Counted from the stretch's first letter, positions 1 through 6,133 are shown. The stretch: DNA of 9,241 bases from an uncultured Collinsella sp. (GCA_900555225.1 USKL01000045.1:1-9241), one strand, 5' to 3'. A program made the numbers and translations. Notes: generated from the letters alone by a model not told the origin.

Positions 1-610
1 CGGCCGTCTTGACGCCGCCGCCCACCACGATGGGCACGGGGCTTGCCGCATGGAGCGCGGCCAGGTCCTCAAAGCTCTTGGTGATGATAGAGCCGTCGGC
101 CGCGCGTCCGCAGTCGCGCTTGGTCTCGGTCTCGTGGAGTGGGCCGATGCCAAGGTAGTCGACCAAACTCATATCGGCGGTCTTGACGTACTCGAGCATC
201 TCCTCGCAACGGGCCGAAAGGCCCACAATGGCATCGGGGCCCAGCAGCTTGCGGCAGACCTCGACGGGAATGTCGCTCTGGCCCACGTGCACGCCGTCGG
301 CACCGACCTCGAGGGCGCACGCCACGTCGTCGACAGCAATACCCTGCTCGCGTGCGGCAAGCACACAGTCAAGGCGGTCGTCGATGAGCAAGGCGACCTG
401 ACCGGTCTTGCCGGCCTGAGCGATTGCCTGCGCGGCGTCGCCGGTCAGCGCAATGATCTCGCGGGCGCTTGCCACCTTGGAGCGCACCTGGATGCAGGTA
501 AAGCCTGCGTCGAGCGCCTGGGCCACCACATCGCCCACGGGGCGTCCCAGCGTGTTTTCGGGGCCGAGTACCAGATAAGCCGAGATATCAAGGTTGTCGC
601 GGATGCTCAC
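1..610 (-). CDS. thiE: Thiamine-phosphate synthase ThiE (3' end cut by window edge)
   Basis: Joins HMP pyrophosphate and thiazole phosphate to make thiamine phosphate in the cytoplasm, the step after ThiM in thiazole salvage. The 203 visible codons cover nearly all of a roughly 210-220 residue TIM-barrel enzyme. Visible family motifs are LLIDDRLD (about residues 74-81, where most members have NDR), GADGVHVGQSD (103-113), the phosphate-binding YLGIGPLHETETKRD (152-166) and PIVVGGGV (193-200). The start is GTG at 608-610. It overlaps the stop of the upstream gene by 4 nt (GTGA) and has AGGAGG about 9 nt before it, so translation is probably coupled. It is the third gene of the TPP-riboswitch operon. 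The oddity is Asp instead of Asn at the start of the DDR motif, a position that may contact substrate pyrophosphate or Mg. The last residues lie outside the window. Confidence 0.93.
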   Translation of the reverse strand, partial: MSIRDNLDISAYLVLGPENTLGRPVGDVVAQALDAGFTCIQVRSKVASAREIIALTGDAAQAIAQAGKTGQVALLIDDRLDCVLAAREQGIAVDDVACALEVGADGVHVGQSDIPVEVCRKLLGPDAIVGLSARCEEMLEYVKTADMSLVDYLGIGPLHETETKRDCGRAADGSIITKSFEDLAALHAASPVPIVVGGGVKTA

Positions 611-948
611 TGTGCTTCCTCCTGCTTTTTGATCTGTGCTTCCATGCGCTCGAGCTTGCCGGTCATGGTGTCGGTAAATCCGGGCCGAATATCGGCTTTG
701 AGCACGACTTCGGTGCGGATGCCCTTGCTCGCCAACACAAAGGTTGCGTCGCGCACGACCTGCATGACCTCGTCCCAGTCGCCCTCGATCTCGGTGAACA
801 TCGAGGTGGTGCGGTTGGGAAGGCCGCTCTCGCGAATGACGCGCACGACTTCGGCGACCTCGGCGGACAGCTCATCGCCGGTGCCGCAGGGGGCGATGGC
901 CACGGCGACGAGCGTGTTCATGCCGGTATTGGTTGCGGGATCGGACAT
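607..948 (-). CDS. UPF0045 / MTH1187-type thiamine-binding protein
   Basis: A small 113-residue cytoplasmic protein of the UPF0045 (DUF77, MTH1187/YqgV-like, YkoF-related) family. Members are ferredoxin-like fold oligomers reported to bind thiamine or related ligands, and have no known catalytic activity. Recognisable features are the VAVAIAPCGTG strand and turn (about 14-24), an amphipathic helix rich in Glu and Val, the FTEIEGDWDEVMQVV segment (about 51-65) and a basic C-terminal helix. The ATG at 946-948 is preceded by GAGGAGG that lies inside the end of thiM, leaving a 3-nt gap. An internal Met at residue 10 has no visible ribosome binding site. Its place between thiM and thiE under a TPP riboswitch supports a thiamine ligand. 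It may buffer, deliver or sense thiamine or a precursor, which is inference. Confidence 0.85.
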   Translation of the reverse strand: MSDPATNTGMNTLVAVAIAPCGTGDELSAEVAEVVRVIRESGLPNRTTSMFTEIEGDWDEVMQVVRDATFVLASKGIRTEVVLKADIRPGFTDTMTGKLERMEAQIKKQEEAQ

Positions 949-951
949 GGC

Positions 952-1791
952 CTATGCCTCCTCGAGCTCGAGTCGGTTGTCGGCAATGTCTTGGGCGGTT
1001 GCGCGGTAGAGTTCGTCGATAAAGGCGACCTTAAAGCTTGCCGGGGCATCGGCGACAGCGGCGGCACGCGTGCCGGCAACGTTGTAGACGGCGGTGCCGC
1101 AGATGGCTGCCGTAAACGGGTCGGCGGCACAGGCGTACACGGCCAGCACGCCTCCCTGCGAGCAGCCGCAGCCGGTGATTTTGGACATGAGCGGGCTGCC
1201 GCCGTGGGACTTGGCCACGGTTGTGCCGTCGGTGATCAGGTCGACTTCGCCCGAGACCACAACGGCGCCGCCGGTGTAGCGGGCGAGCGCCACGGCGGCA
1301 TCGCGGGCGGCGTCTACCGTGTCGGTGGTATCGACACCGCGCACGCGGCTCAGATCGGCCGCCTCGCCCTCAAGACCCCACAGGCCGGCGAGCGCGATGA
1401 TCTCGGAGGCGTTGCCGCGCACGATGGCGGGCTTGTACTGCTTGAGTTCGTTTACCAACTGGGTGCGCAGACTACCGATACCCAGGCCCACCGGATCGAG
1501 CACCCAGGGCTTGCCGGCGTCGTGTGCCGCCTTGGCCGCGCGGGGAATCGTTTGCTCGTAGATGGGGAAGAGCGTGCCCATATTGAGATAGATGGCGCCG
1601 CCGCCGGCAACGAGCGCCTCGCCCTCGTCGGGCAGATAGACCATGGCGGCCGATCCGCCCACGGCGAGCTGTGCGTTGGCGACAAAGTCGATCGTCACCG
1701 TGTTGGTGATGGAACCGGCCATCGGATTGGTAGCGCGAATCTCATCCACGGCCTTGATCACATGTTGCTTAAGCTGTTCCGAATCAATCAC
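952..1791 (-). CDS. thiM: Hydroxyethylthiazole kinase ThiM
   Basis: Phosphorylates 4-methyl-5-(2-hydroxyethyl)thiazole with ATP so that salvaged thiazole can enter thiamine phosphate synthesis. The protein is 279 residues, the normal size of this ribokinase-like family. Visible motifs are the N-terminal ITNTVTIDFVAN (28-39) and GGSAAM (45-50) substrate region, WVLDPVGLG (96-104), RGNASEI (125-131) and the nucleotide/catalytic loop ITGCGCSQGG (205-214), whose Cys210 matches the catalytic cysteine of the family TGxGC motif. The start is GTG at 1789-1791, 8 nt after a perfect AAGGAGG. Longer in-frame starts would run back through the riboswitch and terminator and are rejected. It is the first gene of the operon with the thiamine-binding protein and thiE. 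No thiD is visible beside it. Confidence 0.95.
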   Translation of the reverse strand: MIDSEQLKQHVIKAVDEIRATNPMAGSITNTVTIDFVANAQLAVGGSAAMVYLPDEGEALVAGGGAIYLNMGTLFPIYEQTIPRAAKAAHDAGKPWVLDPVGLGIGSLRTQLVNELKQYKPAIVRGNASEIIALAGLWGLEGEAADLSRVRGVDTTDTVDAARDAAVALARYTGGAVVVSGEVDLITDGTTVAKSHGGSPLMSKITGCGCSQGGVLAVYACAADPFTAAICGTAVYNVAGTRAAAVADAPASFKVAFIDELYRATAQDIADNRLELEEA

Positions 1792-1799
1792 TGCACATG

Positions 1800-1806
1800 C
1801 CTCCTT
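1800..1806 (-). promoter_or_regulatory. Strong ribosome binding site of thiM
   Basis: A perfect AAGGAGG stands 8 nt before the GTG at 1791 and decides that start. An ATG sits nearer to the site but in another frame. The site with its flank (GGAGGCATGT) is complementary over 9 of 10 positions, counting one wobble pair, to GCATGCCGCC at 1850-1859, at the 3' end of the aptamer. Confidence 0.85.
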
Positions 1807-1812
1807 GGCATA

Positions 1813-1843
1813 GAAAAGGGGCGCTGTGCATAGACAGCGCCCC
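1813..1843 (-). terminator. Intrinsic terminator in the thi leader
   Basis: A perfect 10-bp GC-rich stem (GGGGCGCTGT with ACAGCGCCCC, 6-nt loop) is followed on the minus strand by TTTTC. It lies 12 nt after the TPP aptamer and ends about 7 nt before the thiM ribosome binding site. It is therefore the likely expression platform, with TPP binding causing premature termination. I found no strong competing antiterminator helix by eye. Confidence 0.85.
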
Positions 1844-1855
1844 TGTAAAGGCGGC

Positions 1856-1947
1856 ATGCTCCCTACGCCAGCATTAACTGACAGGTTCAAAGGATTGGGC
1901 CCCATGCCCTCTCAGCCTTGTGGTTTGCACCGCCGGCACTCCCGCAT
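1856..1947 (-). promoter_or_regulatory. TPP riboswitch aptamer (THI element)
   Basis: On the minus strand the leader carries the hallmarks of the thiamine pyrophosphate aptamer in order: a CGGGAGTGCC 5' segment, the CTGAGAGGGC pyrimidine-sensor segment (CTGAGA at 1910-1915), TTTGAACCTG, TTAATGCTGG and GCGTAGGGAGC. A short P1 helix is closed by ATGC (1944-1947) and GCAT (1856-1859). It stands directly upstream of thiM, the classic location. Binding of TPP should reduce expression of the whole thiM to thiE operon through the following terminator and perhaps also at the ribosome binding site. Confidence 0.95.
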
Positions 1948-1955
1948 CGAATCTG

Positions 1956-1985
1956 TTGTTCCCTATACTAGCGCACCGTTACAAT
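1956..1985 (+). promoter_or_regulatory. Likely promoter of the HAD-LysR gene pair
   Basis: TTGTTC (1956-1961) and TACAAT (1980-1985) are separated by 18 nt and would start transcription near 1992, 23 nt before the HAD start codon. TATACT at 1964-1969 is an alternative -10 box. It is divergent from the thi promoter in the same short interval. Confidence 0.45.
1965..1970 (-). promoter_or_regulatory. Likely -10 box of the thi operon
   Basis: TAGTAT on the minus strand would put the transcription start near 1957-1958, about 10 nt before P1 of the TPP aptamer, which is the expected arrangement. No good -35 hexamer is seen at 16-18 nt (CCGTAT at 17 nt). The box overlaps the plus-strand TATACT at 1964-1969, so the two divergent promoters may compete. 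Confidence 0.45.
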
Positions 1986-2014
1986 GGATACGGTGAAAAT
2001 GACTGGGGGACTCT

Positions 2015-2923
2015 ATGATCAAACTTGTGCTGACCGATATGGACGATACGCTGATTCCAGCCGGGCATGACGGCGCCAGCGACTACGCCATTGAGGGTAT
2101 TCATGCCATGCAGGCGGCGGGTCTGCACTTTGGGCCGGTTTCGGGTCGTCAGCCGTCCGCGATGGGCTGGATGTTCAAAAACCGTTCCGAGTGTTTTTCG
2201 ACCGGTGCGTTCTGTAACGGCCAGGTGATGTTTGTCGACGGCGAAGTAGTCGCTTCGCGTGCAATCGACAACGATGCTCTGATGCGTTTGGCCGACTATC
2301 TGGAGCAAGAGACCGACGATACATTTCTAAAAGTCTATAGCCTGGGCGATGACTTTTGGGGCAACGATGCCTATTGCGTGACGAGCAATCCCGAGCGTGT
2401 GCGTCGCGCTATGGAGTCGGGCGGCAATGCGTGGCTCAAAGGTGAAGAGGCCCCGTGTCGTCCCGTCGTCGATGGCGCGCCGGTGTTTAAGGCGAATATC
2501 TGGAGTGCCCGTTCGCGTGAGGAGCTCGCGGAGCTACGCGAGCGCGTTGCCGTTGAGGTGCCGGAACTCTCGCTTGTGTTTCCCAACAACCGCGTGCGCC
2601 TGTTTGACATCCTTCCGGATGGTTGGGACAAGGGCTGCGCTGCGCTGGAGCTGGCGCGCGCCTTGGGCCTGACGCCCGACGAGGTGGCCGTATTTGGCGA
2701 TTCCGATAACGATCTGCCCATGATCGATGCCGTTCCCAACTCCGTTGCAGTCGCCAATGCCAACGAAGCCGTCACGGCTGCCGCACGCTGGCATATCGGC
2801 GCCGCGGCAGATGATGCGGTTGCCGGGGCTCTGCATCAGATTGCCGCCTGCGCCACGACGGGGGAGATGCCGTCGTTTATGCGTCAGGAGGGTGCAGCCG
2901 ACGCGAATCTCGCGAACAGCTAA
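2015..2923 (+). CDS. Cof-type HAD-IIB family phosphatase
   Basis: A cytoplasmic haloacid dehalogenase superfamily hydrolase of 302 residues that removes phosphate from a small metabolite via a phospho-aspartate. Motif I is LTDMDDTL with nucleophile Asp8 and acid/base Asp10. Motif II is PVSGR with Ser43. Motif III is Lys206 in GWDKGCAALELA, followed by motif IV, VFGDSDNDLPMID, with Asp229 and Asp233. The long segment between motifs II and III is the C2B cap typical of Cof/YidA-type enzymes. The substrate cannot be read from sequence. E. coli Cof acts on HMP pyrophosphate, and this gene is divergent from a thiamine operon, but many Cof-type enzymes act on sugar phosphates or nucleotides. The ATG at 2015 follows GGGGGA with 5-nt spacing. 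The C-terminus runs about 20-30 residues past the usual end. It is transcribed with the LysR gene 10 nt downstream. Confidence 0.9.
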   Translation: MIKLVLTDMDDTLIPAGHDGASDYAIEGIHAMQAAGLHFGPVSGRQPSAMGWMFKNRSECFSTGAFCNGQVMFVDGEVVASRAIDNDALMRLADYLEQETDDTFLKVYSLGDDFWGNDAYCVTSNPERVRRAMESGGNAWLKGEEAPCRPVVDGAPVFKANIWSARSREELAELRERVAVEVPELSLVFPNNRVRLFDILPDGWDKGCAALELARALGLTPDEVAVFGDSDNDLPMIDAVPNSVAVANANEAVTAAARWHIGAAADDAVAGALHQIAACATTGEMPSFMRQEGAADANLANS

Positions 2924-2933
2924 GGAGACAGCC

Positions 2934-3830
2934 ATGAAGCTCCAGCAGCTCAGATATGTCGTCAAAGTTGCCGAATGCGGAAGCATTACCGAGGCCTCGC
3001 GCCGGCTCTTTGTGTCGCAGCCCTCGATTACCGCGTCGATCCGCGACCTCGAAAACGAGATGGGTGTGCACATCTTTGAGCGCACCAACAAGGGCGTCAT
3101 TGTGTCCGAGGAAGGCGAGACCTTCTTGGGCTATGCGCGCCAGGTACTCGACCAGGCCGACCTGCTCGAGGGCAAGTACAAGGGCGCATCCGAGCAGGTG
3201 CCGCACTTTAGTGTGAGCTGCCAGCATTATTCCTTTGCCGTCAACGCGTTTGTCGACGTGATCCGCGAGTTCGATGCCGCGCGTTACGACTTCACCCTGC
3301 GCGAGGAGCAGACTCACGAGATTATCGAGGATGTCGCGCATATGAAAAGCGAACTGGGCATCCTGTACTTATCCGAGCATAACCGCGAGGTCATCGAGCG
3401 CATGCTGGTGGCCAACGAGCTCGTGTTCGAAGGACTCTTCTGCGCCACGCCGCATGTCTTCGTCTGCGCCGACCATCCGCTGGCGGACCGCTCCAGCGTG
3501 ACGCTCGAGGATCTGGAAGACTACCCGTTCCTGTCCTACGAGCAGGGCAGCTACAACTCGTTTTACTATTCCGAGGAGCTGACCTCGACGTTCGAGCGTC
3601 GCAAAAATATCCGCGTGCGCGACCGTGCGACGTTGTTCAATTTGGCCATGGGCCTCAACGGCTACACGGTATGCTCGGGCGTGATCAGCCACGAGCTCAA
3701 CGGTCCCGGCATTATCTCGATTCCGCTCGACGTGGACGAGTACATGGAGATTGGCATCATCACGCGCAAGAACACGACGCTCACGCGCTACGGTCGGGCC
3801 TATATCGACGCGATTCGTCAGCATATCTAG
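2934..3830 (+). CDS. LysR-type transcriptional regulator
   Basis: A 298-residue DNA-binding regulator of normal LysR length. The N-terminal winged helix-turn-helix (about 1-60) reads MKLQQLRYVVKVAE, then SITEASRRLFVSQPSITASIRDLE, the diagnostic LysR HTH core. A linker helix follows (about 60-90), and residues from about 90 to the end form the periplasmic-binding-protein-like effector domain. The start is ATG at 2934 after AAGGAG that overlaps the stop of the HAD gene; longer in-frame starts would run through HAD coding sequence. It probably controls the methionine synthase-like gene immediately downstream, because a perfect-arm palindrome with LysR-type spacing lies between them. The effector is unknown, though homocysteine or O-acetylserine are precedents for sulfur amino acid LysR regulators. 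Unlike many LysR genes it is not divergent from its presumed target. Confidence 0.92.
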   Translation: MKLQQLRYVVKVAECGSITEASRRLFVSQPSITASIRDLENEMGVHIFERTNKGVIVSEEGETFLGYARQVLDQADLLEGKYKGASEQVPHFSVSCQHYSFAVNAFVDVIREFDAARYDFTLREEQTHEIIEDVAHMKSELGILYLSEHNREVIERMLVANELVFEGLFCATPHVFVCADHPLADRSSVTLEDLEDYPFLSYEQGSYNSFYYSEELTSTFERRKNIRVRDRATLFNLAMGLNGYTVCSGVISHELNGPGIISIPLDVDEYMEIGIITRKNTTLTRYGRAYIDAIRQHI

Positions 3831-3876
3831 GCTGCTGTGCTCCGCACAGTTCAAGTCTCTTTATGGCAGTCCAGAC

Positions 3877-3899
3877 TGATATAGGAAGCATCTATATCA
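3877..3899. promoter_or_regulatory. Candidate LysR-type operator
   Basis: TGATATAG-N7-CTATATCA is an inverted repeat with perfect 8-bp arms. It contains the LysR-family T-N11-A pattern (TAG-N7-CTA). It sits 47 nt after the LysR gene and 86 nt before the methionine synthase-like gene, just upstream of a TATATT -10 candidate at 3914-3919, the usual position for LysR activation. Binding by the adjacent regulator is inferred. Confidence 0.7.
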
Positions 3900-3913
3900 A
3901 ACTGTTATAAACG

Positions 3914-3919
3914 TATATT
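3914..3919 (+). promoter_or_regulatory. Candidate -10 box of the methionine synthase-like gene
   Basis: TATATT lies 14 nt after the candidate LysR operator, with no recognisable -35 hexamer at 16-18 nt. That is common where an activator substitutes for -35 contacts. Transcription would start near 3926, placing the 14-bp palindrome at 3932-3945 in the early leader. TACGAT at 3921-3926 is an alternative. Confidence 0.35.
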
Positions 3920-3931
3920 TTACGATGGTCA

Positions 3932-3945
3932 TATGAGCGCTCATA
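3932..3945. repeat. 14-bp perfect palindrome in the methionine synthase leader
   Basis: TATGAGCGCTCATA is fully self-complementary and lies between the promoter candidate and the start codon, 40 nt before the ATG. It could be a second operator, for a repressor, or a short RNA hairpin. It does not resemble the upstream LysR site. No T-run follows, so it is not a terminator. Confidence 0.5.
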
Positions 3946-3985
3946 CTCTGTCCCAGTAAAGCATCCAATGCAAAGGGAGATATCT

Positions 3986-5119
3986 ATGAGCACTTCGATT
4001 CAACCGAACGCGCCGTTTCGCGCCGATATCGTCGGCAGTTTTCTTCGTCCGCAGGCTGTAAAGGACGCCCGTGCCGCCTATGTCGCGGGTAAACTCGACG
4101 CTTCCGGCCTTAAGGCCGTCGAGGACGATGCCATTCGCGATTTGGTGGCCAAGCAGAAGGCCTCCGGCCTGCAGGTGATCACCGATGGCGAGTTCCGCCG
4201 CAGCTACTGGCACCTCGATTTTATGTGGGGCCTCAACGGCATTGAGCGCCGCACCTCACGCACGGGTTATATGTTCCATGATGAGGAGACGACGGCCGAC
4301 ACCGCCGTGGTTACTGGTCCCATTAGCGGCGAGAACCACCCGTTCGTCGAGCATTTTAAGTTCGTCAAGGCGCTTGAGGGGGAGGGCCAGGTCGTACGCC
4401 AGACCATTCCGGCGCCGATCCAGACGTTCTCTGAGGTCACGCTCGATCGCTGCGACGGCCAGCAGGAGAGCCTGCGCGCTGTCTATAAGACCGATGAGGA
4501 GCTTGCCGACGCCATTGCAGCCGCTTATCGCACGGTGATCGCCGACCTGTACGCAGCAGGCTGCCGCAACATCCAGTTTGATGACTGCACCTGGGGCATC
4601 TACTGCGATACCGATTTTGTCGCCAAAACCGGCATGAGCCCGGTCGACCTGCAAAAGGTAAGCGAGCTGGGCGTGGCACTCAACAATGCCGCCATCGAGG
4701 GCAAGCCCGACGATCTGGTCATCAACACGCACGTGTGCCGCGGCAACTACCACTCCACCTACGCTTTTGAAGGCGGCTACGACCCTATCGCTCCGTATCT
4801 GTTCGCACATGAGAATGTCGATGCGTTCTATCTGGAGTTCGACACGCCGCGCGCCGGCGGCTTTGAGCCGCTCAAGTACGTCGCTCCCGGCAAGAAGGTC
4901 GTGCTGGGCTTGGTAACCACCAAGGCGGCAGAGCTCGAGAACGAGGATGTTATCGTCGAGCGCATCCGCGAAGCCGCTAAGTACGTGCCGCTCGAGAATC
5001 TGTACCTGTCGCCCCAGTGCGGCTTTGCCAGCTGCGAGATTGGCAACAAGCTGACCGAGGACGAGCAGTGGGCAAAGATCGCGCTGGTCAAGCGCATTGC
5101 CGAGCGCGTTTGGAAGTAA
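3986..5119 (+). CDS. Cobalamin-independent methionine synthase-like protein (YxjG/YxjH type)
   Basis: A 377-residue protein equivalent to the C-terminal catalytic half of MetE, of the short YxjG/YxjH kind. The family is associated with methyl transfer to homocysteine or a related thiol to form methionine; the methyl donor of the short forms is less certain than for full MetE. Sequence marks are PFRADIVGSFLRP near the N-terminus, DGEFRRSYWHLDFMWGLNG (about 64-82) and FDDCTWG in the barrel. The four zinc ligands appear as His249 and Cys251 (THVCRGN), Glu284 (YLEFD) and Cys345 (PQCGFAS). The 61-residue gap from Glu to the last Cys is the same as in E. coli MetE. The ATG at 3986 follows GGGAGA with good spacing and is preferred to the in-frame ATG at 3968, which lies upstream of that site. 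It is probably controlled by the LysR protein encoded just before it. No SAM riboswitch or T-box is visible in the leader. Confidence 0.93.
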   Translation: MSTSIQPNAPFRADIVGSFLRPQAVKDARAAYVAGKLDASGLKAVEDDAIRDLVAKQKASGLQVITDGEFRRSYWHLDFMWGLNGIERRTSRTGYMFHDEETTADTAVVTGPISGENHPFVEHFKFVKALEGEGQVVRQTIPAPIQTFSEVTLDRCDGQQESLRAVYKTDEELADAIAAAYRTVIADLYAAGCRNIQFDDCTWGIYCDTDFVAKTGMSPVDLQKVSELGVALNNAAIEGKPDDLVINTHVCRGNYHSTYAFEGGYDPIAPYLFAHENVDAFYLEFDTPRAGGFEPLKYVAPGKKVVLGLVTTKAAELENEDVIVERIREAAKYVPLENLYLSPQCGFASCEIGNKLTEDEQWAKIALVKRIAERVWK

Positions 5120-5242
5120 CGCTACCGTTTGCAGGTGACGGCGCGCGCGAGACATGGTGTATCACGTACAATGGTTCGGATCGTATCGTTCGGGCAGGTT
5201 ATCCGATATGCCTGATCGCCCTTCCATCATGAAAGGACTTCC

Positions 5243-5296
5243 ATGTCCCAATCCTCGACGCCCGCCGTATCTAAACTCGAGGAGACTGTCGAATAG
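5243..5296 (+). CDS. 17-codon ORF, possible remnant of a deleted gene
   Basis: ATG at 5243 follows AAAGGAC at a plausible ribosome-binding distance and opens a 17-residue frame (MSQSSTPAVSKLEETVE) ended by TAG. About 70 nt upstream is TACAAT (5167-5172), a good -10 box without a clear -35. The peptide is polar and shows no membrane segment. Its 5' control region resembles a normal gene start. The frame stops 20 nt before a strong terminator, so it may be the surviving start of a deleted gene, a leader peptide or a genuine microprotein. I do not recognise it, and chance is also possible. Confidence 0.3.
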   Translation: MSQSSTPAVSKLEETVE

Positions 5297-5316
5297 TAGT
5301 TGTGTTCAGCTAAATC

Positions 5317-5360
5317 AAAAAATGGCGTCCATGCGTATGTACGCGTGGACGCCATTTTTA
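5317..5360. terminator. Strong bidirectional terminator
   Basis: A long hairpin pairs AAAAATGGCGTCCA with TGGACGCCATTTTT and continues inward through a T-G wobble and GCGTA/TACGC to a tiny loop, about 20 pairs in all. It has a T-run on one side and an A-run on the other, so it can end transcripts from both strands. It separates the rightward methionine synthase region from the leftward esterase gene, whose TAA stop falls at its edge (5358-5360). Confidence 0.9.
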
Positions 5361-6023
5361 ATGCGTCAGTATCCAGTGGATGCCGCGCGCCATGCGCAGG
5401 TCAGTTTGGGCAAAATGATTGCCGGGGTTGAGCTCCAGCGTTGTTGGGATGTCGCGCTCGATAAACAGCTCTTCCATCGCGCGCGTATCGTCGAGTACGT
5501 GCCGCATCATGCGGTTGGGCGTCTTGGTTTCCTTTTTACCGAGCGACAGATAGGCGGCGTCGGGCGTAGCCGTCATCGTGCGCTCGCGCGCATAGTCGAT
5601 AAAGCCGGGGAACCACAGCGACCCCGATGCACTCGCCACGCGCTCAAAGACATCTGTTTGCCAAAGTGCCCACAGTGCAAAAAGACCCGCCAACGAGTAG
5701 CCGGCAACGCCGCGCCAGGCGGGCGGTTGCGGGAGCGATGATTCGGCCTGGGGGATTATCTGCTTCAACAACTCGTCAAGAAAACCAGCAGCCTGTCCGC
5801 CAAAGGGCTCGGCATCTCGTATAGTTCCGTCGCATTCCCAGGGGCTCAGCTCGCGATTCCAATCGAGCCCTCCAATGGCGACAAGGGTGAACGGCGGGCA
5901 GTCGAGCTCTCGGCAGCGCTCGTAGACTTCACTACCGTTGCCCATAACCACGGGGAGATAGATGACGGGCGCGCCTTCCGCACACTCTGAATAAACGGTT
6001 ATCTGCTTATGATGCGCTTCCAA
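5358..6023 (-). CDS. Alpha/beta-hydrolase fold esterase (Fes/IroE-like, COG2819 type)
   Basis: A 221-residue predicted serine esterase of the group that includes siderophore esterases and esterase D-like enzymes. Visible marks are an early strand APVIYLPVVMGNG, the nucleophile elbow GYSLAG with Ser110, the following SASGSLWFPGF segment, and a late PGNHF with catalytic His203. I cannot assign the acid residue with confidence. No signal peptide is visible, so it should be cytoplasmic. I prefer TTG at 6021-6023, which follows GAGAGAAG by 6 nt and places the first strand near the N-terminus as in relatives. A GTG at 6069-6071 would add 16 residues but has no ribosome binding site, and there is no ATG. 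It stands alone between two terminators. The substrate is unknown and no siderophore or transport genes are nearby, so a siderophore role is unsupported. Confidence 0.75.
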   Translation of the reverse strand: MEAHHKQITVYSECAEGAPVIYLPVVMGNGSEVYERCRELDCPPFTLVAIGGLDWNRELSPWECDGTIRDAEPFGGQAAGFLDELLKQIIPQAESSLPQPPAWRGVAGYSLAGLFALWALWQTDVFERVASASGSLWFPGFIDYARERTMTATPDAAYLSLGKKETKTPNRMMRHVLDDTRAMEELFIERDIPTTLELNPGNHFAQTDLRMARGIHWILTH

Positions 6024-6091
6024 GGCAGGCTTCTCTCGGTGTTGTGATATTGACAGCCTCAATTGTCGCACGTTGACACGGGGGCAGACGC

Positions 6092-6133
6092 TAAAAGAAA
6101 GGCGCGGAGCCGCTCGATGCGACTCCGCGCCTT
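6092..6133 (-). terminator. Intrinsic terminator of the purine permease gene
   Basis: An 11-bp stem (AAGGCGCGGAG with CTCCGCGCCTT, 13-nt loop) is followed on the minus strand by a TTTCTTTTA tract. It lies about 27 nt after the permease stop. It separates the permease from the esterase gene transcribed in the same direction, so the two probably form separate units. Confidence 0.85.

Noticed and set aside
991..1833. Long plus-strand open frame (280 codons) opposite thiM, and a similar one at 50-1009
   Set aside because: They are antisense to thiM, the thiamine-binding protein gene and thiE, which have strong motifs. Their predicted proteins show no family resemblance and reflect high-GC codon bias.
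2727..2933. N-terminal extension of the LysR frame to 2727
   Set aside because: The extension lies in HAD coding sequence, while ATG 2934 has AAGGAG at the right distance and begins the canonical LysR HTH.
3831..3985. SAM riboswitch or T-box upstream of the methionine synthase homologue
   Set aside because: The interval is only 155 nt, has no conserved S-box or T-box motifs and no intrinsic terminator; a LysR operator explains it better.
5358..6071. GTG start at 6071 for the esterase
   Set aside because: No ribosome binding site precedes it, whereas TTG 6023 has a purine-rich site at 6 nt and better fits the family N-terminus. It remains possible.
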